The notes under the pieces are model-generated. The model was not told where the DNA came from. It did no database searches and saw only the letters and a program-made list of their open reading frames with translations. A stretch of 64,000 nt of DNA from Candidatus Metaruminococcus caecorum (GTDB lineage: Bacteria; Bacillota; Clostridia; Oscillospirales; Ruminococcaceae), in the NCBI GenBank assembly GCA_904420045.1, contig CAJFTY010000019.1, positions 30,870 through 94,869 on the forward strand. Reading direction: 5' to 3'. Below, one piece after another: positions 52,347 to 59,903 of the stretch. A program made the translations under genes and the position numbers. The first letter of the stretch is position 1. Each line of letters starts with the position of its first letter.

Positions 52347-53187
52347 AGTATACGTACCTCCTAAAGATCAGAGTTGCCAGGAGGACGACTGAGAATGAAA
52401 TTACAAAGTATATCCAGCCCATCGCCGAACCGTAAGAGTAGTTGGAGTATTCGTACACCTGATTGATAATCAGGCTGGAAATTTCATTGTTCTCGCTTCG
52501 GAAGCTGTCGATAACCGTATAAATTACATTCAGATACATCAGGGGCGACAGCATGGGCAGCGTGATCTTCCACAACATATCCCACGCGTTCGCGTTATCC
52601 ACCTTAGCGGCTTCATAATAGGAATCGGAAATGGACTGCAGACCTCCCAAGAAAATGATGATCTGCACGCCGGTTTTCCAGAATACGCGTACAATTTGTT
52701 CCAGAATCTGGTTGATAAAGTTCGCGATATCGGAATTGAAATAGTAGTTTACATATTGCTCAATGGACGGAGGAAGCTGCATGATGTTCGCAGCGTTTCC
52801 GAGCTGTGCCATGACCGCGCCGCTTCCCAGCAGAACCGGAAGGAAAAAGATCACACGGAAAACGCCTCTTCCCTTGATCTTCCGGTTGAGCAGGATGGCA
52901 ATTACCAGTGAAATAACAATGATAAACGGCGTATACAAAACGGTCGTCCAAAGTGTATTCCAGAAGGCTGGCAAGAAGTCTACATCGGCGAAAACCGCCT
53001 TGTAGTTTTCCCACCCGATCCAAGCGGTCTTCAGACCGCTGACCGAGGTAACCTTACTGAAGCTCAACATAAAGGACTTGTACATCGGCCACAGCTGGAA
53101 TGCTGCAAACCCGATTACCCACGGTAAGACAAACAGATAGCCTGACCTTGAGCGTCTTTTTTCCAATGAAGAACTGCGCTTTTTCAA
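52336..53187 (-). CDS. Sugar ABC transporter permease (MalF/CUT1-like)
   Basis: A 283-residue partner of the previous permease. The N-terminal GYLFVLPWVIGFAAFQLWPMYKSF and the EAA loop YYEAAKVDNANAWDMLWKITLPML are standard. It starts at a TTG at 53187, eight bases after an AAGGAG that lies inside the end of the DUF5696 gene, so the two are coupled. No ATPase gene is adjacent. Confidence 0.93.
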   Translation of the reverse strand: MKKRSSSLEKRRSRSGYLFVLPWVIGFAAFQLWPMYKSFMLSFSKVTSVSGLKTAWIGWENYKAVFADVDFLPAFWNTLWTTVLYTPFIIVISLVIAILLNRKIKGRGVFRVIFFLPVLLGSGAVMAQLGNAANIMQLPPSIEQYVNYYFNSDIANFINQILEQIVRVFWKTGVQIIIFLGGLQSISDSYYEAAKVDNANAWDMLWKITLPMLSPLMYLNVIYTVIDSFRSENNEISSLIINQVYEYSNYSYGSAMGWIYFVISFSVVLLATLIFRRYVYYEK

Positions 53188-53191
53188 ACTA

Positions 53192-55939
53192 TCATCTCCT
53201 TACCACAGTGTAGTCTTCCGGTTCCACAGTCGTACCTTCATACTGCTTTGCCGTTTTGTTGTAGTTGATTAAAATCTTGTCCCCATTTTCATAGGTGACG
53301 CAGACAAGCCCGCTTTCGATTGTCTGATGATCCACCATTTTTGTCTTCCAGAGGTCGCCGACCTTCTGCCGATACTCTTTGTAATGCGAAGCAATTTCAT
53401 CCGACCACTGGCTATAGGTCGTCGAATACATGTTGCTGTAGTTGGTCAGAGAGTCAAGCTCATCAGCAGTCAGCAGATAATAGGGCACATAACCATATTC
53501 AATTTCCTTGAGGTTTTGAACGGTTCTGTCATAGTACATATTATGTGCCTGGCCCGTGTAAATGACTGAGCCATGAAGAACCATCTGGAGGAAAGGAACT
53601 CCTTCATCGCTGACCAGCAGCCGGCTGTCGCTGGCCATCAGGTCCATAAACCAGTCGGCATTGGCCGCCATATAGACGTTGGAGTCTTTTACAACTGCGT
53701 AACCAAGCTCTTTTTTGCTTTCGTCAACCATCTTCTGCATGGTGGCTTTTGTCTGGAGTCTGGTGTAAGGAGCCCTCTTGTTATAATCATTATACACCAA
53801 TCTTCCTTCTTCTGCAAATGTTGTTGCATTTACACCAAAAGTTTTGAACTTGGCGACCGATTCCAGTGCACGGTTGTAAACCACTGTGGGGTTAAACATG
53901 TGCCGTCCTTTGGCCTCTGCGGTGAAGTTGCCGTAGTTTTTCGTGGTGGCGACGTCCTTATCATTAAAGGTCATATCGTCTGCCCGCCCCAGCACATACT
54001 GGTTGTCAAGGCCCACGGTTGTGTTGTTTTTAGCAGCAAATGCGGTGAAGTCTTTGAGACCTGAGGTTCCTCCGATTTTGCCGGCTGGTTTTCGGTCATA
54101 GTCCGGCATGACGGAGTTCGCCGCTGTGGACCATCCGGACAAAATCGTGTTGATATTGCCGTTGATCCCCTTCGCGCGCATATCCTTCAGGATATCCTGC
54201 GCCTGCTCATAGGTCGTCAGCGGAAAGTACTCCGGCAGAACGCTGGCCGAAGAGTTCATCATTCCCATATAGAACATGACAAACAACGGCAGCTGATCGG
54301 TATCCAGATAAGCCGACTTGCTAAGCAGGCCGTGTTTTTCCAGATGCTCCCGGTATTTTACCGCCATTCCAGCGTAATCCGCATCCTCGCCCGCCAGGAA
54401 CTGATAGCGGATTCGACGATCCTGTCTGATCAGATCTGGGTCGATAACGTCGGACAAGGTTCCTTGAGAGTCCGTGTTCTGCGTAATGTTGCGCATGTGG
54501 AAAATGCCGTAAATGTTATTGATTTTGACCTGTTGGTTGGCTGGCGTATAGTTGATCGCCGCATCGGTGTCGCCCTCTGCAATGATGGAGAGAAAAGCGG
54601 CATTGCCATTTTTAATGCCAAATACAGGCATCTGGAAGGTGGTGAACTCCTCACGAACGTTGGTGGAGTCCCCTTCGGTCCCTTCCTCTTCGCTTGAGTC
54701 AGAGACATAGTTGCTATATGTGGCTACATCGCTCTTTTGATTGGAGTAGATGTCCTCCTCGATAAAGCCGACCATGTCCGGATGATAAACATTAAAGTAG
54801 GAGATCGCTCCGCTCTTGTCCGGATAGAACACATAGCCGTTTTCGTCGTTGCCAGCGGCTCCGAAATAGGGCATAATGTTGACCGATACAAGCCCGGCCA
54901 GCGTGTTGCTGTCCACATCCTCAAACGCCGCTGCGATTTCTTCGTTGAGTTCTTTCATCCGTTTGAGCTGCTCGGCGTAAATGCCCTCTTTGTCATAAGT
55001 CTCTAAATCCGCGAAGAACTGTTCCGAAGTCATCTCCAGTTCGCGGACAGAGCTCAGGGTGCTGCCTCCAGATTTTCCCTGGTCGCTCAGGGTCATCAAG
55101 TCTTTTTCAATTCTGCGCTTTTCATCGGTCAGGATCTTGATGGAATCCTCGGTGACATCCTCGTCCTTTTTCAGCTTGTTTGGATTAATTTTGTCAATAA
55201 TCTTTCGGTACTCAGAAACTTTGGTTTCCGCTTTGTTCCTGGCCTCCATGATTTTAGAGGTGTCCTGCACACTCTCTTTAATCAAGTCCGTGGGAACTAC
55301 CACATCGAAGTAATCACCGTTGATTTTAAAATCCACGGAGAACTCGATGTTGAGTTCCGGCATATTATAGGTAATCCGAACGCCGTTTGGAATGTCAGTC
55401 TGCGTAATGACCGAGTTAACGCCGGATTCCAAAGGATTGCACTCATTCGCCTTGTTGTTGTTGAGCAGCAGGTCATAATAAGTAAAGGTGACCAGGGACT
55501 GCATCTTTGCCGTCAGCGACTCATTGAGGTTTTCGTAGTCAATTTTTGCATCCGGCACAATGCCCTGCCAAAGTTTTTTTGCTTTTTTGTCGTAAACCGC
55601 GATGTCATAGCGCTGTGTTCCAGGTTCGAGCATCATAGGTTCCTGCGTCAGCAAATCAACTTCGTATTTTTTATAGTTGTCAACTTTCAGATACAGTTCC
55701 AGAGAATCGGTCTCTGCTTTTTTAACATATCCCTCTCCCGCGTTGTTCGTGGGCGAAAGATTTTGGGTACTGTCGCCGGAATAATCCTTTTCGTAATCAA
55801 TATCCGTTGCTTTCGCATTCGGATTTGTAAAAAGCTTCGCTGTTGCCGCTGAACTAATCTGCGCTGCAATCACGGAGAATAATACAATTAAAACGACGAT
55901 AATACAAATGATTGATATAATCAATTTTTTCTTCTTCAT
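53192..55939 (-). CDS. Large membrane-anchored DUF5696-type protein, possible glycosidase
   Basis: A 915-residue exported protein. One N-terminal anchor helix (about 4-27) is followed by a beta-rich region (about 60-520, interrupted near 235-350 by a charged helical insert from QDTSKIMEARNKAETK to RMKELNEEIAAAFED) and a C-terminal region (about 550-880) whose periodicity suggests a TIM barrel. The latter contains LPLFVMFYMGMMNSS, KGINGNINTILSGW, TTVGLDNQYVLGRADD and NATTFAEEGRLVYNDY. I recognise the whole as the DUF5696 family, which co-occurs with sugar transporters and Yip1 proteins in Firmicutes. The conserved acidic residues make a glycoside hydrolase plausible, but no activity is established. 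A GGGGAGGA sits before ATG 55939. Confidence 0.75.
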   Translation of the reverse strand: MKKKKLIISIICIIVVLIVLFSVIAAQISSAATAKLFTNPNAKATDIDYEKDYSGDSTQNLSPTNNAGEGYVKKAETDSLELYLKVDNYKKYEVDLLTQEPMMLEPGTQRYDIAVYDKKAKKLWQGIVPDAKIDYENLNESLTAKMQSLVTFTYYDLLLNNNKANECNPLESGVNSVITQTDIPNGVRITYNMPELNIEFSVDFKINGDYFDVVVPTDLIKESVQDTSKIMEARNKAETKVSEYRKIIDKINPNKLKKDEDVTEDSIKILTDEKRRIEKDLMTLSDQGKSGGSTLSSVRELEMTSEQFFADLETYDKEGIYAEQLKRMKELNEEIAAAFEDVDSNTLAGLVSVNIMPYFGAAGNDENGYVFYPDKSGAISYFNVYHPDMVGFIEEDIYSNQKSDVATYSNYVSDSSEEEGTEGDSTNVREEFTTFQMPVFGIKNGNAAFLSIIAEGDTDAAINYTPANQQVKINNIYGIFHMRNITQNTDSQGTLSDVIDPDLIRQDRRIRYQFLAGEDADYAGMAVKYREHLEKHGLLSKSAYLDTDQLPLFVMFYMGMMNSSASVLPEYFPLTTYEQAQDILKDMRAKGINGNINTILSGWSTAANSVMPDYDRKPAGKIGGTSGLKDFTAFAAKNNTTVGLDNQYVLGRADDMTFNDKDVATTKNYGNFTAEAKGRHMFNPTVVYNRALESVAKFKTFGVNATTFAEEGRLVYNDYNKRAPYTRLQTKATMQKMVDESKKELGYAVVKDSNVYMAANADWFMDLMASDSRLLVSDEGVPFLQMVLHGSVIYTGQAHNMYYDRTVQNLKEIEYGYVPYYLLTADELDSLTNYSNMYSTTYSQWSDEIASHYKEYRQKVGDLWKTKMVDHQTIESGLVCVTYENGDKILINYNKTAKQYEGTTVEPEDYTVVRR

Positions 55940-55940
55940 A

Positions 55941-58046
55941 TTATCCTCCCCGTTTCGTTAAGTAAATGAACTCCGAATAAATATCTTTAATAAAGATGAG
56001 CAGCTGGCTGATGACGATCAGGAACAGGAAACAAATGACCCACAAGCAAAGAATTGCAAACAATACTTTGATGATATTCCAAACCGCTTTGCCAAAAGAG
56101 TATTCATTCAGGATCTTAAAGTTCAGATAAATCAGGATCAGGCACCACAGAAGAAGAATCAGCTGCAAGCCGTTGTACAAACCGCTCTCAGAGGTTGCCA
56201 TCAGCCTGGAGAGCGCCGTAATCGGCAGATACAGCAGCATCATCGGAACAAACGAATACATCGTCGTGGTCGCCGTCTCCAAAAATGTCTGCTTACCGTC
56301 GGAGATGGAAGAAATGGCGTACGCCACAATAATCCAGGATACCAAAGGCAGGAAGAATACAACCAGATCCCGGAAGTAGTCCACAAAGATCGCGCTGTCT
56401 GTCAGCGGGAAGTGGATGATGCTTCTGAAAGCGATCTTTTCCACAACCAAAATGATAAACATCAGGATCAGCGGCCACACCCGCAGTGACTTGCGGTTGT
56501 ATTTAATTTTGTAAAAGGTATCCATTGGATGGAACAATACGCAAACCACAGTTTCAATGAAGAACTTAAGACCGAACTTATCGTTCTTTGGAACTGGACG
56601 GTCGGCGATGCGGTCCGCATACTTTTTCAGATACTTGACTGCCAGGAACACCGCCACAATGGCGACGATAATAATCAGCACAACCCAGGCAAAGTTCTGA
56701 CGGAACAAATCGGTACGGATCTGCGAAAAAGCCTCCGAATACCCTTCCTTGTCAAGCGCCTTGATGTACAAATTTAAGGATTCGCTGCTCTTACCGCTCC
56801 GGAGGAGGGATTTTGCGACTCCCACCTGTCCCAGCTTGTAAGTAGAGTCCATCTCCAAAACCTTCTGCCACGGTACGAGGGACTCGTCGTATTTACCGTT
56901 GTTGTACAGGGTAACCGCCTGCAAAACATTTTCCATGAAGTCGGTGGGGGTAAATACCTGAATCGTATTCAGCGCCTGGTCCAGAACAAGAATCTGGTTT
57001 TTGCTGTTGATGGCAATGGAGGAAATCGCCTTAAAAGTGGCTTCCTTGGTTCCCTCGCCTCCAAAGCAGGCAACGCTGTTTCCGTTCTGATCGTAAATAT
57101 AGATCTTACCAGTAACCGTATCGGCAGTGAAGACCATACCGTCTTTGTTCACTGCAAGGTCTACAAGCTCCGGCAGATAGTTAAACTCGATCTTGGTGTT
57201 TTCCTCACCGAACTGGCCTTCCTCGTAGACGTTGTCGCCAGCGGGAGTCAGCCGTTTGATCTGATTGGTTTTTTCTTTGGCGGAAGTGGCATAAATCGTG
57301 CCGTCGCCGTTAATGGTCATATTCAGATAGTAAGGCGGCTCGTTCTGACCCAGCAGTTCGTCCGCGCTTTCGCCGTAAATAAACCGCATGATGCTCTGCA
57401 CAAGGTCAAAACCGGTTTTCACCGTGCCCACATATCCCAGGAATGCGCCTTTGGCATCCAGGGTGATGATACCGTGGTAGTCATTGGCGTTAATCGCATA
57501 AATGATCCCATATTCATCCACATAGACTTTGGTGGGCTTAAAGGGATACTCCGAGTCGTAAGTGTCTTCCGTCGGCTGGCGGAATTCTTCGACAAATTTC
57601 CCTTCCGGGCTCAGGTGAACGATGCGCTCGTTTCCGTTGTCTGCAACATAAATGTCGCCCTCACCGTCTACATACAGTCCGGTTGGATTGTTGAGCGCCG
57701 CTTTTGCATCGTTGGGGTCCGGATATTGTTTGACGAAATTAAAATTTGCATCAAGTTTGATAATCCGGTTGTTGTTGGTGTCCGCCACATACACGTTGTC
57801 ATGTTCATCAACAAACAGGTCCTGCGGAGAACTGAATTTAATCTTCTGGTCGTCTACCGACATGACTACCTTTTCCACATCGTATGACTTGGGCATATAC
57901 TGCAAATACAACTCGTCATTGGTGAGATAGTAGTCCGCGGATTCCGCAGCGCTGGCAGGCATTGCCAGCATGCTCATCACAAAGGTCATGACAAATGTGA
58001 TGAGGAGCACGCCAGATATGCGTTTTGTCTTTGAGTTCTTCATCAT
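55941..58046 (-). CDS. NHL beta-propeller / Yip1 membrane protein
   Basis: A 701-residue protein with an unusual architecture. A signal peptide (1-33) is followed by a six-bladed NHL propeller (about 65-370, blades such as DLFVDEHDNVYVADTNNNRIIKLD and GLYVDGEGDIYVADNGNERIVHL), a TPR-like helical segment (about 375-440), a membrane helix (about 455-475), and a Yip1 domain of four or five helices (about 490-690). The propeller would sit outside the cell and the Yip1 domain in the membrane. Its stop is one base from the start of the DUF5696 gene. A scaffold or glycan-sensing role is possible; none is known to me. Confidence 0.82.
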   Translation of the reverse strand: MMKNSKTKRISGVLLITFVMTFVMSMLAMPASAAESADYYLTNDELYLQYMPKSYDVEKVVMSVDDQKIKFSSPQDLFVDEHDNVYVADTNNNRIIKLDANFNFVKQYPDPNDAKAALNNPTGLYVDGEGDIYVADNGNERIVHLSPEGKFVEEFRQPTEDTYDSEYPFKPTKVYVDEYGIIYAINANDYHGIITLDAKGAFLGYVGTVKTGFDLVQSIMRFIYGESADELLGQNEPPYYLNMTINGDGTIYATSAKEKTNQIKRLTPAGDNVYEEGQFGEENTKIEFNYLPELVDLAVNKDGMVFTADTVTGKIYIYDQNGNSVACFGGEGTKEATFKAISSIAINSKNQILVLDQALNTIQVFTPTDFMENVLQAVTLYNNGKYDESLVPWQKVLEMDSTYKLGQVGVAKSLLRSGKSSESLNLYIKALDKEGYSEAFSQIRTDLFRQNFAWVVLIIIVAIVAVFLAVKYLKKYADRIADRPVPKNDKFGLKFFIETVVCVLFHPMDTFYKIKYNRKSLRVWPLILMFIILVVEKIAFRSIIHFPLTDSAIFVDYFRDLVVFFLPLVSWIIVAYAISSISDGKQTFLETATTTMYSFVPMMLLYLPITALSRLMATSESGLYNGLQLILLLWCLILIYLNFKILNEYSFGKAVWNIIKVLFAILCLWVICFLFLIVISQLLIFIKDIYSEFIYLTKRGG

Positions 58047-58122
58047 CTATCTCCTCACGCTCACAACTGATTTGATTACCATTGCATATCGAATAAAATT
58101 GGTTCCGTCAATTCGGTATTTC

Positions 58123-58995
58123 TTATTTAATACCGGAGTGTGTCATTGTATTGATAACCTTCGATTGCATCGCACAGAACACAATGATAGTCGGCAATGT
58201 CGTAACCAAAGTCGCAGCCGCAAACGCACCGGCGCGGGCCACCTGGCCCGGTCCGCCTTGCAGAAGCTGCAGTGCGAGAGGCAACGTCTGTTTGACCTGC
58301 GTCTGAATGTAAATCATCGGGCCGGAGAAATCGTTCCAGCTGGCGACAAAGGCGAACACGATCGCCGTCGCCCATGCAGGACGAGTAACCGGGATGATAA
58401 TTTTGGAATACAGCCCCCAGTAGGAACAACCGTCAATCTTAGCGGCCTCCAGCAGGGCGTCTGGTATTTCACCAAAGTTTTGCTTTAACAGGAACAAATA
58501 ATAGGAGCCTGCTATTTTGGGAACAATCAAAGCCCAGGTTGTATCCAGCATATGGAGCTCTTTCACCACCAGGTAGTTTGCAATCTGGGTAACCGGAGCG
58601 GAAAACATCAGGGTCGCAACAATGATGTTGAAAATCAGGTTTCCGCCTGGCATCCTCAGTTTTGTCAGGGCAAAAGCTCCCATGGTACAGACGACAACCG
58701 TACCGGCAACCGTAATGATCGAAACCACAAGGCTGTTAAAGATGTATCGGGTAAAGGGAATGGACGTACTGTCCATCGCCGCAAACAGCTCTTGAAAGTT
58801 ATTCAGTGTCGGCCGGGTGGTAATAAATTTCGGCGGGAAAATAAACAGCTCGTCAACTGGCTTTAATGCATGGAAGACCATGTAGACCAGCGGAAGCGCC
58901 GTGAACGACACCAGAGCGATCATAAATATGTATACAAATACTTTACCAGGGGTGATTCGATTCAGTCTTCGGATTCGTTTTTTATGTTCTTTCAT
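58123..58995 (-). CDS. Second sugar ABC transporter permease (MalG-like)
   Basis: A 290-residue permease with six helices. The EAA loop is LLEAAKIDGCSYWGLYSKIIIPVTRPA. GGGGGTGCGAGA precedes ATG 58995. It pairs with the permease gene 11 bases upstream and with the 989-residue binding protein, forming an importer separate from the one at 49.9-53.2 kb. Confidence 0.92.
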   Translation of the reverse strand: MKEHKKRIRRLNRITPGKVFVYIFMIALVSFTALPLVYMVFHALKPVDELFIFPPKFITTRPTLNNFQELFAAMDSTSIPFTRYIFNSLVVSIITVAGTVVVCTMGAFALTKLRMPGGNLIFNIIVATLMFSAPVTQIANYLVVKELHMLDTTWALIVPKIAGSYYLFLLKQNFGEIPDALLEAAKIDGCSYWGLYSKIIIPVTRPAWATAIVFAFVASWNDFSGPMIYIQTQVKQTLPLALQLLQGGPGQVARAGAFAAATLVTTLPTIIVFCAMQSKVINTMTHSGIK

Positions 58996-59006
58996 TCTCG
59001 CACCCC

Positions 59007-59903
59007 CTATTCGTCTTTCGAGCCCAGGACTTTAAATACGATCCGGCCAACCAAGAATGCCATCGCAAACAGGATAACCGCAATGGCGGATCCGTAACCC
59101 AAGTCCATACGAGTAAACGCGTAGTCGTTCAAATGACCGACCAGCGTCAAAGCTGCGTTGTCCGGTCCAGGCGATCCCGCCAGGTTCATCGGGATTTCAT
59201 ATACGCCGAATGAACCGGAAATGGTGTTGATCGCGCCGAACAGCAGCATTGGTTTCATCATAGGAATGGTGATATAAATCAGTTCCTGAAACTTGTTGCG
59301 AATGCCGTCGATCTTCGCGGCTTCATACACCTCGGTGGACATGTTCTGGAAGCCTGCCAGGAAGGCCAGGAATCCGTTGCCCATGCCCATCCAGACAGAA
59401 ACGATTACCACAATGATCAAAATCTTACTCGGGTCCTGCGTCCACAAAATCGGGGTGTCAATCAGACCCGCCTGCAGCAAGAAGTTGTTGATAAAACCAT
59501 ATCGGTCTGGGGAGAAAAAGTACAGCCAAACGGCCGACATGGCGATACCACTGGTGATCGAAGGAGCATAAAACATCAGCGAGAAAAACTTTTTAAAATG
59601 AATGGAGTTGATGATCCACGCCACCAAAAAGGACATGATATAGCCGATCGGTCCGGAGAACAGCGCAAACATCAGCGTGTTCTTTAAAGCGACTAAAAAC
59701 AAGTCGTCCTGTGTAAACAGGTAGTTATAGTTATTGATGCCTACGAACATCGGGCTCTGCAGAACGCTGTAGTTGGTAAAGCTCAGCACCACTGCAACGA
59801 CGACCGGAAGAATCGTAAACAGCAAAAAGAGAATACCAAAGGGAATAAAGAACAGGACTGCAACTAAGCCTTCCCCGTCTTTAATTTTTCTTTTTTTACT
59901 CAT
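59007..59903 (-). CDS. Second sugar ABC transporter permease (MalF-like)
   Basis: A 298-residue permease; EAA loop YEAAKIDGIRNKFQELIYITIPMMKPM. It overlaps the stop of the upstream binding-protein gene by four bases (ATGA), so translation is coupled. Confidence 0.92.
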   Translation of the reverse strand: MSKKRKIKDGEGLVAVLFFIPFGILFLLFTILPVVVAVVLSFTNYSVLQSPMFVGINNYNYLFTQDDLFLVALKNTLMFALFSGPIGYIMSFLVAWIINSIHFKKFFSLMFYAPSITSGIAMSAVWLYFFSPDRYGFINNFLLQAGLIDTPILWTQDPSKILIIVVIVSVWMGMGNGFLAFLAGFQNMSTEVYEAAKIDGIRNKFQELIYITIPMMKPMLLFGAINTISGSFGVYEIPMNLAGSPGPDNAALTLVGHLNDYAFTRMDLGYGSAIAVILFAMAFLVGRIVFKVLGSKDE

